DNA from: Balneola sp.
GTDB lineage: Bacteria > Bacteroidota > Rhodothermia > Balneolales > Balneolaceae
NCBI GenBank assembly: GCA_017640785.1
Contig: JAEPPZ010000001.1
Span: forward strand, 248,001 to 312,000
Length of the DNA: 64,000 nucleotides
Reading direction: 5' to 3'
The notes beneath the pieces are model-generated. The model had not been told where the DNA came from, made no database searches, and saw only the letters and a list, made by a program, of their open reading frames with translations. The translations under genes were made by a program, and so were the position numbers. Shown one piece after another: positions 42,648 to 51,611 of the stretch; position 1 is the first letter of the stretch; each line of letters begins with the position of its first letter.

Positions 42648-43805
42648 TTGATAAATTCATTAAAAGCAATAACAAAACTCGGTTTTTTAGGTGCCGGACA
42701 GCTTGCACGAATGAGTGCTCTCGAAGCTTTCAAATTAGGAATTCAGGTAGCTGTTTTTTCTGATCGGACTGAGAACGAACCCGTTCAGTTTATGACTCCA
42801 TTCTCTACTTCAGGCTCTTTTGATTCTGTTGATGATATGGTTGAATTTGCTAAAGGATGTGATGTTATCACTTTAGAAAATGAGTTCATCAGTTCCGAAA
42901 TACTTCAGGAAGTTCAGGATAAAAGCGGTACTCCGATCTTTCCATCCCCAAAAAGTTTTTCACTGATCGAGAATAAGCTGATAGAAAAACAAACCTTTGA
43001 AAATGCCGGGATACCGGTTACTCCTTATAAACTGGTTAGATCAGGATCAGATTTGAAAGAATTTGGGGACACACACGGCTGGCCTTATTTGCTGAAATCT
43101 TCTAAAGGCGGTTACGATGGCTATGGAAATGAAACCGTTCGGAATCTCGAATCAGCAAAAGAAGCATTTGAGAAACTTGGAGGAAATAAAAACAGAGATA
43201 TCTTAGCTGAAGCATTTGTGCCTTTTACTAAAGAAATTGCCGTTCAGGTTGCACGCAACGAAACTGGAACAGTGGTTTATCCTTGTTGCGAAACTGTTCA
43301 GGAAAATCATATTTGTGTAGCTGTTCTGTCTCCCGCTCCTATCGAAGAAAAGTATCAGAAAAAAGCTCAGGAACTTGCTGTAAAAGCAGTTGAAGCCATT
43401 GATGGAAAAGGAATCTATGCTTTCGAATTTTTTCTGACAGAAGATGGAAATATTCTTTTAAATGAATCTGCTCCAAGACCACACAACTCCGGACATTATA
43501 CTATTGAGGGATGCATTGCTTCCCAGTTTGAAAATCATGTACGGGCTGTACTTGGACTTCCACTCGGATCTACAAAAATGAATACACCGGCTGTTGCGAT
43601 GATCAATTTACTGGGAACACATAATCGACCGGCAGAAGCTGATAACATTCAAAAGGGATTAGAAATTGAAAACGGACATCTTCATGTTTATGGAAAAGTA
43701 CAGAGTAAAGTAGGTAGAAAAATGGCTCACTACACTTTGCTTGGGGATGATTTGGAATCTGTTTACAAAAAAGCTAAAGAAGTTACTTCAAATTTAGAAA
43801 TATAA
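42648..43805 (+). CDS. purK: 5-(carboxyamino)imidazole ribonucleotide synthase
   Basis: ATP-dependent carboxylation of AIR to N5-CAIR in purine synthesis. The 385-aa ATP-grasp enzyme has KLGFLGAGQLARMSALEAFKLG, FPSPKSFSLIENKLIEKQ, LLKSSKGGYDGYGN, AEAFVPFTKEIAVQVAR and the signature LNESAPRPHNSGHYTIEGC. The start is a TTG at 42648; no in-frame ATG precedes the conserved LGFLG motif, so an unusual start is required. purE follows after 74 bp, giving the usual purK-purE pair. Confidence 0.95.
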   Translation: MINSLKAITKLGFLGAGQLARMSALEAFKLGIQVAVFSDRTENEPVQFMTPFSTSGSFDSVDDMVEFAKGCDVITLENEFISSEILQEVQDKSGTPIFPSPKSFSLIENKLIEKQTFENAGIPVTPYKLVRSGSDLKEFGDTHGWPYLLKSSKGGYDGYGNETVRNLESAKEAFEKLGGNKNRDILAEAFVPFTKEIAVQVARNETGTVVYPCCETVQENHICVAVLSPAPIEEKYQKKAQELAVKAVEAIDGKGIYAFEFFLTEDGNILLNESAPRPHNSGHYTIEGCIASQFENHVRAVLGLPLGSTKMNTPAVAMINLLGTHNRPAEADNIQKGLEIENGHLHVYGKVQSKVGRKMAHYTLLGDDLESVYKKAKEVTSNLEI

Positions 43806-43825
43806 ATTCCTACTCATGAATTCTG

Positions 43826-43841
43826 AATTCTTAATTCTGAA
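43826..43841. repeat. Copy of the 16-bp AATTCTTAATTCTGAA repeat before purE
   Basis: Identical over 16 bases to 15922-15937 in the hairpin before mazG. Here it lies in the purK-purE gap, within a longer run GAATTCTGAATTC. Confidence 0.5.
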
Positions 43842-43879
43842 CACTATCTTTCAATAAAACGAAAATAAGCATACCAAAA

Positions 43880-44365
43880 ATGAGCAATCCAACCATCGGG
43901 GTAGTAATGGGCAGCGACAGCGACTGGCCTACCATGAAACAAGCAACAGACATTCTGGATCAATTTGGTGTCAGCTACGAAAAGAAAGTGGTTTCTGCTC
44001 ATCGTACCCCAAACGATATGGCAGATTACGGAGAAACAGCCCGTGACCGTGGATTGCAAATAATTATAGCAGGAGCCGGTGGAGCCGCACATCTTCCGGG
44101 AATGCTGGCAAGTCATACTACTCTTCCTGTTATCGGTGTACCTATTCAAACTTCTGCCCTAGGTGGTTTGGACAGTCTGTATTCTATCGTTCAAATGCCG
44201 AACGGAATCCCGGTTGCTACAGTAGCTATCGGTAAAGCACAAAATGCTGGCTTACTGGCGATAAGAATGTTAAGTATGAACGATTCCGGTATTGCAGATA
44301 AACTGGCTGATTACCATGCTAAAATGGCTGATGAGAGTAGATCCAAAACAGAAAACTTGAGATGA
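43880..44365 (+). CDS. purE: N5-carboxyaminoimidazole ribonucleotide mutase
   Basis: Rearranges N5-CAIR to CAIR, the step after PurK. The 161-aa product is a class I PurE with [26 protein letters not shown] (catalytic His) and [15 protein letters not shown], followed by [22 protein letters not shown]. The stop overlaps the ATG of a small membrane protein gene (ATGA), so the two are translationally coupled. Confidence 0.97.
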   Translation: MSNPTIGVVMGSDSDWPTMKQATDILDQFGVSYEKKVVSAHRTPNDMADYGETARDRGLQIIIAGAGGAAHLPGMLASHTTLPVIGVPIQTSALGGLDSLYSIVQMPNGIPVATVAIGKAQNAGLLAIRMLSMNDSGIADKLADYHAKMADESRSKTENLR

Positions 44366-44877
44366 CAATTAGAAGCCTTTCTTTCCTAGCAATTAGACTA
44401 TTTGGTCTTTTCTATTTTTTGAAATTTATTCAGAGCATTTACTCTGTGCCATATATTTTTTCTGAAACTATAAGCAGTACAGAAATAATTACTTCCTCTA
44501 CTTTAATACTAACTCCTCTTTTAATATCTATTATTCTTTTCTTCGGCGCTAAAGTGATCACAAAATTTATTTTAAAGTCAGAATTTTTAGATGAAGAAGG
44601 TTCTCTATCCATTCCTTTCATACAACTAAGTGCTTTAGCATTTGCTGGTGTAGGAATTTATTTATTTGTCGATTCAGCTACTTATACTGTTGGTAGGATA
44701 GAATCATATTTCTTCTTTAAAGATAGCTTGGGTGGATATACTGACGGAAATGATCAAATAAAATCTATTAGGCTTTCAATCCTAATTTCTCTGTTCAAAG
44801 TCACTCTTTCACTTTTGCTCATTATTGGAAGTAAGAAAATTGCTGATTGGTGGATAAAATTCAGAAATTGGACATAG
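44362..44877 (+). CDS. Small membrane protein, four helices, function unknown
   Basis: A 171-aa hydrophobic protein with four predicted transmembrane segments: about 6-25; [17 protein letters not shown] at about 47-65; [18 protein letters not shown] at about 87-106; and [20 protein letters not shown] at about 133-155. The C-terminus ends with basic/aromatic [11 protein letters not shown]. The start overlaps the purE stop by four bases. I do not recognise a family; no charged motif in the membrane suggests a transporter or enzyme. Composition matches its neighbours. Confidence 0.65.
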   Translation: MTIRSLSFLAIRLFGLFYFLKFIQSIYSVPYIFSETISSTEIITSSTLILTPLLISIILFFGAKVITKFILKSEFLDEEGSLSIPFIQLSALAFAGVGIYLFVDSATYTVGRIESYFFFKDSLGGYTDGNDQIKSIRLSILISLFKVTLSLLLIIGSKKIADWWIKFRNWT

Positions 44878-45030
44878 TTATCCCACTTACAAAAATAATT
44901 GGCGATACGATAATTTAAGCGTACTTTATGCACGGATTGGTTCTGATATCTCGACTACGGTATTGAACTACTTGGGTTTAGGGTTGATCTGATCATTCCG
45001 AAATTTAGTTTTAACAAGATATATATACAC

Positions 45031-45285
45031 ATGAACATTTATGTAGGGAACCTTAGTTACGGAGTTTCTGAAGACAATTTACGGGAAGTATTTGAAGCTT
45101 ATGGAGAAGTAAGCTCTTGCAAAGTAATCACTGACAAATATTCCGGCCGTTCAAAAGGCTTTGGGTTTGTTGAGATGGATAATGATTCAGAAGCACAAGC
45201 AGCTATTGATCAATTAGACGGAGCGGAAATCGACGGACGTGCAGTTCGTGTAAACGAAGCACGCCCCAGAGAAGACAAAAAGTAA
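45031..45285 (+). CDS. RRM-type RNA-binding protein
   Basis: An 84-aa protein consisting of one RNA-recognition motif. RNP2 is IYVGNLSY at the N-terminus and RNP1 is SKGFGFVEM at about residues 46-54; a short basic/acidic tail (NEARPREDKK) follows. These small glycine-poor RRM proteins are common in Bacteroidota and cyanobacteria and are often cold-regulated or RNA-chaperone-like; that role is by family, not shown here. It is monocistronic, with a 153-bp upstream region and a strong terminator. Confidence 0.93.
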   Translation: MNIYVGNLSYGVSEDNLREVFEAYGEVSSCKVITDKYSGRSKGFGFVEMDNDSEAQAAIDQLDGAEIDGRAVRVNEARPREDKK

Positions 45286-45312
45286 TTAGCTTTTTCTCTT
45301 TTTAATGAATTT

Positions 45313-45344
45313 AACCCGATCTGAAAACAGGTCGGGTTTTTTTT
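45313..45344 (+). terminator. Rho-independent terminator after the RRM gene
   Basis: AACCCGATCTG (45313-45323) pairs with CAGGTCGGGTT (45328-45338) with one wobble pair and an AAAA loop; a run of eight T's spans 45337-45344. Confidence 0.9.
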
Positions 45345-45427
45345 GTGCCTGAATTTTTCAGTAACATTTTTTCTTTGATTCAGTATCACTCAAACATAAT
45401 AAAAACTTAAATCAACGGAGCACAATC

Positions 45428-45748
45428 ATGATCATGTCAACAACTAACAATTTAGATGGAAGAGAAGTAAAGAAATACCTGGGAGTGGTAACCGGAGAAG
45501 CGATCTTAGGAGCTAATATCTTTAAAGACTTTTTTGCAGGCATCAGAGACATTGTTGGTGGTCGGTCTGCTGCTTATGAGCGTGAACTTCAAGAAGCCAG
45601 AAGATTAGCTTTCGGAGAAATGGAAGACAAAGCTTCCAGAGTAGGTGCAACTGCTATTATCGGTATCGACATTGATTACGAAACCATTGGTGCCAACGGA
45701 AGCATGCTGATGGTGTCAGTAAGCGGAACTGCTGTACTTGCTGAATAA
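45428..45748 (+). CDS. YbjQ/UPF0145 family protein
   Basis: A 106-aa cytoplasmic protein of the YbjQ (DUF74) family, predicted metal-binding, pentameric in known structures, function unclear. Family features: [63 protein letters not shown] and [11 protein letters not shown]. The ATG at 45428 is preceded by ACGGAG at a good distance, one of the few clear Shine-Dalgarno sequences in the window. A hairpin follows and separates it from the convergent dnaJ. Confidence 0.9.
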   Translation: MIMSTTNNLDGREVKKYLGVVTGEAILGANIFKDFFAGIRDIVGGRSAAYERELQEARRLAFGEMEDKASRVGATAIIGIDIDYETIGANGSMLMVSVSGTAVLAE

Positions 45749-45753
45749 GATCT

Positions 45754-45800
45754 AACCACAGAGAACACTGAGTTTAACATTCTCTGTGACCTCTGTGGTT
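45754..45800. terminator. Bidirectional hairpin between YbjQ and dnaJ
   Basis: AACCACAGAG (45754-45763) and CTCTGTGGTT (45791-45800) form a perfect 10-bp stem; an internal ACACTGAG/CTCTGTG pairing can extend it. There is little T-run, so it may act in both directions or as a boundary element. CCACAGAGAACACTGAG-like sequences are frequent dispersed elements in many bacteria, from memory. Confidence 0.5.
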
Positions 45801-45806
45801 TATCGA

Positions 45807-46985
45807 TTACCCGAAGACGTCTTTCATTTTTGAAAAGAATCCTTTTTCCTGCTGTTTCATATTTACAGCATCAAAATTTTCTGATTCTCTAAAGCTTTCC
45901 ATTGCTTTACGTTGTTCATCAGTTAGTTCGCTTGGCATATAAACATTTACTCTAAGTAATTGGTCTCCTGTTCCTGAATTATTCAAACCAACTATTCCTT
46001 TGCCACGCATACGAAGAAGCTTGCCTGGCTGAGTTCCTTCTTCGATCTTGAGTTTAGCCTTTCCTTTAAGTGTCGGCACCTGAACTTCAGTTCCTAAGAC
46101 TGCATCAGGTATACTTAAATTTAAGTTGTAATAGATATTATTTCCTTCTCTTTCAAAGTGCTCATGCTCTTTTTCTTCGATAAGAACAATAAGATCTCCG
46201 GCAGGTCCACCTCTTCTTCCGGCATTTCCTTGACTGCGAAGAGTAATGTAGTTTCCGTTTGAAACGCCTGAAGGAATATTGATCTTAACGGTTTCTTCAC
46301 CCTTGATCCTTCCTTCTCCTGCACATTTAGAACACTTGGTTTTAATGATCCTTCCATCACCGCTACAAGTAGGGCATGGTTGTACATTTACCATTTGTCC
46401 AAGCATAGTTCGGGTAACCTGACGAACTTCTCCCATTCCATTACAAGTTCCGCAAGTTTCAAAGTCTGAATCTGTCTCAGCACCGGTACCGGTACATTTA
46501 TCACATACCAGCTGCTTCTTTATCTTTAATTTCTTTTCTGTACCAAAAGCGATTTCATTTAGCTCGAGCGGCATTCTGATCTTCATGTCAGAGCCCGGTG
46601 TTCCCGGCTGACGTCTTCCACCTCTTCCTCTGGATTGACCACCAAAACTTTGCTCTCCGAAAAATCCGCTCCCAAAAATATCCCCGAAGCGGCTGAAAAT
46701 ATCTTCGAAGCCCATTCCGTCAAAATCAACTCCACCACCTCCGAAACCGCCTTGATTGCCGTTTACTCCGGCATGGCCGTATTGGTCGTAGCGAGCTCTC
46801 TTTTGCGGGTCTCTGAGCACATCATATGCTTCTGATGCTTCTTTAAATTTCTTTTCAGCTTCGGCATCTCCTTTATTTCTATCCGGGTGATATTTCATCG
46901 CCTTTTTGCGGTAAGCTTTCTTAAGCTCGGCTTCAGAAGCTCCTTTGTCTACTTCAAGTATTTCGTAATAATCTCTGTTTGTCAT
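45807..46985 (-). CDS. dnaJ: Chaperone DnaJ (Hsp40)
   Basis: Co-chaperone that loads clients on DnaK and stimulates its ATPase. The 392-aa type I DnaJ has the J domain ([15 protein letters not shown] in [10 protein letters not shown]), a Gly/Phe-rich linker, four zinc-binding CxxCxGxG repeats ([32 protein letters not shown]) and the C-terminal client-binding domains. It follows grpE by 2 bp. dnaK and hrcA are not in the window. Confidence 0.97.
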   Translation of the reverse strand: MTNRDYYEILEVDKGASEAELKKAYRKKAMKYHPDRNKGDAEAEKKFKEASEAYDVLRDPQKRARYDQYGHAGVNGNQGGFGGGGVDFDGMGFEDIFSRFGDIFGSGFFGEQSFGGQSRGRGGRRQPGTPGSDMKIRMPLELNEIAFGTEKKLKIKKQLVCDKCTGTGAETDSDFETCGTCNGMGEVRQVTRTMLGQMVNVQPCPTCSGDGRIIKTKCSKCAGEGRIKGEETVKINIPSGVSNGNYITLRSQGNAGRRGGPAGDLIVLIEEKEHEHFEREGNNIYYNLNLSIPDAVLGTEVQVPTLKGKAKLKIEEGTQPGKLLRMRGKGIVGLNNSGTGDQLLRVNVYMPSELTDEQRKAMESFRESENFDAVNMKQQEKGFFSKMKDVFG

Positions 46986-46987
46986 CT

Positions 46988-47569
46988 TTACTGGCTCACT
47001 ATCACTTTAGCATGCTTAATTACCTTTTCTCCCATTCTGTAGCCCCGCTCTAAAACCTGGAGAACGGTATCACTTGGAGTTTTTTCATCTGGTGCAGGTT
47101 GACGTAACAAAGCATCATGAAGGTTCACATCAAAAGGAACGTTGATCTCATCAATTTTTTCGATCCCATGTTTGGCAAGAATATCTTCAAATTTACTAGA
47201 AACCATTTCAACACCTGCAAGAAAATTCTCATCTACAGCTGAATCTTTACTTGCATCCAGAGTTCTGAGCAGATCGTCATTAAGTGGTAAAAAGTCTTGA
47301 AGCGCTTCAGCTTTTACCTGCTCTCTAAGTTGAAAACGTTCTTTCTGAACTCTCTTTCTAACATTTTCAAGTTCAGCAGCTTTCCGAAGTACGGAATCTT
47401 TGGCTACAGCTAATTCACTTTCTAATTCTTCGATCCGGAGTTCTTTCTCATCTTTAACGTCCTCTTCAGAAACCTCTGAAGACTCCGTTTCACTAATTTC
47501 TGTCTGATCTTCTTCCAGTACTTCGTTCTCAGAATTTTCTAAAATTTCTTCCTGCTCTTTCTTACTCAT
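46988..47569 (-). CDS. grpE: Nucleotide exchange factor GrpE
   Basis: Exchange factor for DnaK. The 193-aa protein has a long acidic N-terminus ([18 protein letters not shown]), a coiled-coil ([26 protein letters not shown]), and the C-terminal wing with [34 protein letters not shown] and [21 protein letters not shown]. It forms an operon with dnaJ. Upstream (47608-47636) TTAGCA and TGCTAA arms lie 17 bp apart but do not match CIRCE. Confidence 0.95.
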   Translation of the reverse strand: MSKKEQEEILENSENEVLEEDQTEISETESSEVSEEDVKDEKELRIEELESELAVAKDSVLRKAAELENVRKRVQKERFQLREQVKAEALQDFLPLNDDLLRTLDASKDSAVDENFLAGVEMVSSKFEDILAKHGIEKIDEINVPFDVNLHDALLRQPAPDEKTPSDTVLQVLERGYRMGEKVIKHAKVIVSQ

Positions 47570-47673
47570 TGATGTAATTGATGGATGTTCTTATTTCTAT
47601 AGCGAGATTAGCAAATATAATGCCACCAAATGCTAAAACTTAAGAATTGTCAATCTTTCGCAGATTAACAGAC

Positions 47674-47705
47674 ATAAAAAAAGCCACCTCTTAAAGGAGG
47701 TGGCT
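47674..47705 (-). terminator. Rho-independent terminator after the TonB receptor gene
   Basis: AGCCACCTC (47682-47690) pairs with GAGGTGGCT (47697-47705). Read on the minus strand, the stem is followed by a run of seven T's. It lies 18 bp past the receptor stop. Confidence 0.9.
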
Positions 47706-47722
47706 AATAAAATCATCTAATC

Positions 47723-50623
47723 TTATCTAAATAATTGATCGAAAGTTAGTGAAACATAATAGATTGCTCCAAGATTTGGACCGCCTCCACTTAAAGAGTG
47801 TTCGTTATTCAATAAATTAGATCCACCAACTTTAAAAGTAGCTTTGTAATTTGGTATCAAATAGCTTATTTGAGCATCGATTGTTGAGATAGCATCAACA
47901 TCTTGTGATACAAAAGAAGACTCCCATCTGAACTCATCTTGCCATCTATATGCGATATTGAATCCAAGATTGTCAGTAACTCTTCTGTTTCCTAATGAAA
48001 CATTTACCTTATGCTCAGGAGTATTAAAGTCGTTCTGGAAACCATCATCTAAACCATCAATCAGTTTATTGAAATTATAATTCATTCCGATTTTATATCC
48101 TTCAGGCAAACTATACTCTAGTCCAACTACCGCACCATGAGCAGTTACCGTTTGATCATTATTGGTATAAATTTGAAACGTATTACTAGCATCTCCTGAA
48201 AGAAGTGAAGCTGCAACTGCTGCATCAGCTGGCCCACCAGTAAATGGACCTGATGCCTTTCTTACACGAACTTGCGTGATGAAATCATCATACACATTGT
48301 AGTAGTATGCCATATCAATAAACAAATTATTCCCTAACAAACCTTTATAGCCTACTTCATAAGCTTTTATTTGCTCTGGCTTTACAGTTTCATGCGAAGT
48401 AAATGGTACTAATAGTCCAGGATTTGATGCACCTGATAATACAGAGTTTGTAAATTCATTTACTGAAGCAATTGTATACGTATTAGTAGTTACACCATAT
48501 TTATCTACAAATCTTGGAAGCCCACCTAGAAGTCTAGCTGTAACTACGTTTAAATCTATATACTGTCCTTGAGTTGTTGGATTTCTAAAACCAGTTTGAA
48601 ATGATGCTCTTATATTCTGGTTATTTGCAACAGTAGCTACAGCAGAAATTCTAGGACTAAACTGTCCATCAAAATTTTCGTTTTTATCATAACGGATTGA
48701 TCCAGTTACTTTCAATTTTTCATCGGCCAATGATTTTGCACCTTGAAGAAAAGCACCCCATTCATTTATATCAATTCCTCCATTACCATCATCAAAAATT
48801 GTACCGTTTGAACGTAGTTGAAATTGACGGAAACTACCACCAACTAATACATCCATAAAATCGATTTCATTTTTAAAATCATACTGAGCATCGGCATGGT
48901 AGAACTTTGATTTATCATTGAATAGCGCACCGTTCGGAATGGTATTTTGCAATGCCCCATCAACAGCAGCGTCAAATGCAGCAGTTCCCGGCTCTAGGCG
49001 ATTAGCATCTGCAGTTCCTCTTGCAGCAGCATGGAATTGCGAAACCAAATTGGGGTCTGACAATATAGCGTTTACAGTTGCTGCATTAAAACTAGGGTCT
49101 CCTCCTTGAGCCGCAGTAGCTGCTTGTAAAACGCCTCCGGCAAATACTGTACCGTAGGTTCCAAACCAAGTGTTATTATCCAGATATGCTTCATTTACTG
49201 AAAGCCCAACAAAATCAGCTATATAAGAGTCTCCTGAATTTTCAAAAGTTCCATATGCTCTTACCATAAAGTTATCACCATCTAACTGTAGTTTATGCTG
49301 GGCGATGCTAAAATTGTTCAAACTGTATCGTTGTGCACCTGTATAAACAGACGTACCATACCCATAATTGAAACTATAACTTGCTTCAATAAGATCTGTG
49401 AGTCTATAGTGCAATGACGTATTCACCTTTACATTTTCAGCACCATAATCAATAAGAACATTTTCATTATAACCTGTTCTATTTACTGGCTGAGCAGGTA
49501 ATGCAGCAATATATTGAGCTGTTTCAGACTGAGGCACTCCTGTTTGAGCAGAAAGAGATGCAGCCAATTGATTTCGAGTTGCAGGGTTAACCCCTAGCAA
49601 TGCAATATTCAATCCACCATCATCACCATATTTGTGAACACCATCAAAAGCAGGATTTGATGCTAAATCACCTTGCAAAGAGCTATTTTTATCTGAAAAA
49701 TCTGTTCCTCTCCAATCTTCTGCTTTCATGTAAGAGAAATTTGCTTTAAATGCGAACTTATTATTAAAAGCTTTAGCATAGCGTAACGAAGTAGTTAGCA
49801 TTGGTTCAATATTCTCAGGCTCACCAACCGCAACATCTCCATCCAAATGATTTATTCCAGATTTAACGGTAAAACTTAATCCTTGGTACTGAAAAGGGTC
49901 TTTGCTGTTAACAAGTAGGATTCCGTTGAACGCATTAGGTCCATATAACGCAGAAGCTGCTCCAGGTATATATTCAATACTTTCGACATCAAGTTCAGAA
50001 GGACCATTCAAGTTACCAATCGGGAAGTTCAAAGCTGGCGCCTGAGTATCCATACCATCGGTCAACTGAACCATTCTTGTATTACCCGTAGAATTAAATC
50101 CTCTAGAGTTAATAATTTGAAAGTTTATACTACTGGTCGTAACATCAACCCCTTTTAAATTTGCAATTGCTTTGTAGTAGTCATCTGAAGCCGTATTCTT
50201 TATTGCAAGTACATCCATTTTCTCAATACTTACTGGCGCTTCTAAAACACTTTCTTCTACTCTAGATGCAGATACAACTATATCTTGTCCTAGAATTGTT
50301 TGCTCGAGTAACACGATTTCTAAATCAGTAGTTTCATTACTCGTTATGTTTAATTCTTGTGTCTGATAACCTATATATGAAAATTGTAAAGTTATTGGAG
50401 GATCCATATTTACTTTAAGTGAAAATCTTCCTTCAGAGTCTGTCGGAGTACCAACAATTGTACCTTTTACAACAACATTAACACCTGGAAGAGGTTCCCC
50501 GTCTACATCCAAAATCTGCCCTGTTACTCGTGTATCAATATTTGTTGTTTCATTTGCTGATAAAATATCTGTGCATAATACAGACAAACAAAAAATGAGT
50601 GTATATCGTATTAATTTACTCAT
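47723..50623 (-). CDS. TonB-dependent outer-membrane receptor
   Basis: A 966-aa receptor. Signal peptide: LIRYTLIFCLSVLCTDILSAN. A carboxypeptidase-like regulatory domain follows (about 30-115: VTGQILDVDGEPLPGVNVVVKGT, FSYIGYQTQELNI). The plug begins near 120 (DIVVSASRVEESVLEAPVSIEKMD, GFNSTGNTRMVQLTDGMDTQAPALN, PGAASALYGPNAFNGILLVNSKDP). The 22-strand barrel ends with FDQLFR, a proper C-terminal aromatic. No SusD partner is nearby, so a polysaccharide system is not implied; a siderophore, cobalamin or small metabolite substrate is open. The promoter region holds a near-perfect cre-like site at 50732-50739, suggesting catabolite-type control. Confidence 0.93.
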   Translation of the reverse strand: MSKLIRYTLIFCLSVLCTDILSANETTNIDTRVTGQILDVDGEPLPGVNVVVKGTIVGTPTDSEGRFSLKVNMDPPITLQFSYIGYQTQELNITSNETTDLEIVLLEQTILGQDIVVSASRVEESVLEAPVSIEKMDVLAIKNTASDDYYKAIANLKGVDVTTSSINFQIINSRGFNSTGNTRMVQLTDGMDTQAPALNFPIGNLNGPSELDVESIEYIPGAASALYGPNAFNGILLVNSKDPFQYQGLSFTVKSGINHLDGDVAVGEPENIEPMLTTSLRYAKAFNNKFAFKANFSYMKAEDWRGTDFSDKNSSLQGDLASNPAFDGVHKYGDDGGLNIALLGVNPATRNQLAASLSAQTGVPQSETAQYIAALPAQPVNRTGYNENVLIDYGAENVKVNTSLHYRLTDLIEASYSFNYGYGTSVYTGAQRYSLNNFSIAQHKLQLDGDNFMVRAYGTFENSGDSYIADFVGLSVNEAYLDNNTWFGTYGTVFAGGVLQAATAAQGGDPSFNAATVNAILSDPNLVSQFHAAARGTADANRLEPGTAAFDAAVDGALQNTIPNGALFNDKSKFYHADAQYDFKNEIDFMDVLVGGSFRQFQLRSNGTIFDDGNGGIDINEWGAFLQGAKSLADEKLKVTGSIRYDKNENFDGQFSPRISAVATVANNQNIRASFQTGFRNPTTQGQYIDLNVVTARLLGGLPRFVDKYGVTTNTYTIASVNEFTNSVLSGASNPGLLVPFTSHETVKPEQIKAYEVGYKGLLGNNLFIDMAYYYNVYDDFITQVRVRKASGPFTGGPADAAVAASLLSGDASNTFQIYTNNDQTVTAHGAVVGLEYSLPEGYKIGMNYNFNKLIDGLDDGFQNDFNTPEHKVNVSLGNRRVTDNLGFNIAYRWQDEFRWESSFVSQDVDAISTIDAQISYLIPNYKATFKVGGSNLLNNEHSLSGGGPNLGAIYYVSLTFDQLFR

Positions 50624-50705
50624 AGTTTTAATCCTGATTTATTAATGTTGTAGTCTTACTAAAATTTTTGTGGTTTTGATGATATTTTAAACCACACTCT
50701 AGCAA

Positions 50706-50721
50706 AGAAACGTCTGTTTCT
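50706..50721. promoter_or_regulatory. AGAAAC-N4-GTTTCT palindrome upstream of the TonB receptor
   Basis: Perfect 6-bp arms, about 83-98 bp before the receptor ATG and 10 bp from the AAGCGCTT site, so two operators may act at this promoter. Confidence 0.35.
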
Positions 50722-50731
50722 CGGATAATGC

Positions 50732-50739
50732 AAGCGCTT
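50732..50739. promoter_or_regulatory. LacI/CcpA-like operator candidate upstream of the TonB receptor
   Basis: TGCAAGCGCTTTCA fits the cre-like pattern TGNAAGCGCTTNCA exactly. It is 109 bp before the receptor start on the minus strand and about 97 bp before the SGNH lipoprotein start on the plus strand, so either or both could be controlled. Confidence 0.55.
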
Positions 50740-50835
50740 TCATAAATTTAAATTAAAAAGCTATCTCAACGGTTATCCATGATTTAGTTCTTTTTAAATG
50801 ATATTATCTTGCTAAACAATTCAAAAGAATATCTA

Positions 50836-51528
50836 ATGGACAAAAAATCTCTTTTCCTTATCACTTTTCTGCTCTGCTTTTTTACAATTTCATGTGCTCA
50901 AAATAATGGTATTTCCTATTTAGCTTTAGGTGACTCATATACAATTGGTGAGTCAGTACCAGAAGACGAAAGATGGCCGGTCATTCTTTCAAATGAACTA
51001 TCGGAATCAGGAATTGAGGTAAATGATCCACTAATTATTGCTAAAACCGGTTGGACTACTGATGAACTTCAAAATGCTATTAAAGAGCAGAACCCAGCAA
51101 ATGATTATGATCTTGTTTCACTTTTGATCGGTGTTAACAATCAATACAGAGGTTATCCTATTGATCAATACAAAAAAGAATTTAAGCAGTTGTTACTTCA
51201 GGCTGTAAGTTTTGCGAATGGAGATACTACTCTAGTTTTTGTGGTTTCTATCCCTAACTATGGAGTTACTCCTTTCGGTATGGAAAAAGGTGAGGAGAAA
51301 ATAAGACAAGAATTATTGGTGTATGATGCGATTGCTGATTCGATTTCATCAGAAATGAATATTCCGTTTATAAATATCACTCCGATTTCTGAAAAGGCAA
51401 AGGAAGACTCAACATATATAGCTTCAGATCACTTACATCCTTCCGGCAAGCAATACAAAGAATGGGTTGAACATATTCTTCCGGATGTAGAAATGATCTT
51501 AAAAAATGCTTCTCAGAAGCACAACTAA
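50836..51528 (+). CDS. SGNH/GDSL hydrolase lipoprotein
   Basis: A lipoprotein esterase-like enzyme. The ATG at 50836 gives a short signal with lipobox TISCAQ; a TTG nine codons upstream is less likely. The catalytic blocks are ALGDSYTIGE (Ser nucleophile), a Gly in KTGWTTDEL, LIGVNNQYRG (Asn of block III), and SDHLHPSGKQY (Asp-x-x-His). The product has 230 aa, normal for the family. It is divergent from the TonB receptor, with the cre-like site between them. The substrate is unknown; anchoring probably places it at the periplasmic face or outer membrane. Confidence 0.85.
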   Translation: MDKKSLFLITFLLCFFTISCAQNNGISYLALGDSYTIGESVPEDERWPVILSNELSESGIEVNDPLIIAKTGWTTDELQNAIKEQNPANDYDLVSLLIGVNNQYRGYPIDQYKKEFKQLLLQAVSFANGDTTLVFVVSIPNYGVTPFGMEKGEEKIRQELLVYDAIADSISSEMNIPFINITPISEKAKEDSTYIASDHLHPSGKQYKEWVEHILPDVEMILKNASQKHN

Positions 51529-51611
51529 CATGAAGATGTAATTACTGTGTTATTACAATCCGTTATCTTACAGATAGTTCAGATTTCAAATAAATATTCA
51601 AATATATAACC

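Noticed and set aside
44878..45030. tRNA or structured riboswitch in the gap before the RRM gene
   Set aside because: No cloverleaf, T-loop sequence or known riboswitch core could be traced by eye.
47300..47307. Fifth AAGCGCTT copy as an operator
   Set aside because: It lies within the grpE coding sequence, where codons explain it; counted as background for the motif estimate.
47608..47636. TTAGCA-N17-TGCTAA upstream of grpE-dnaJ as a CIRCE (HrcA) element
   Set aside because: CIRCE is TTAGCACTC-N9-GAGTGCTAA; only the outer six bases match and the total span is 29 rather than 27 bp.
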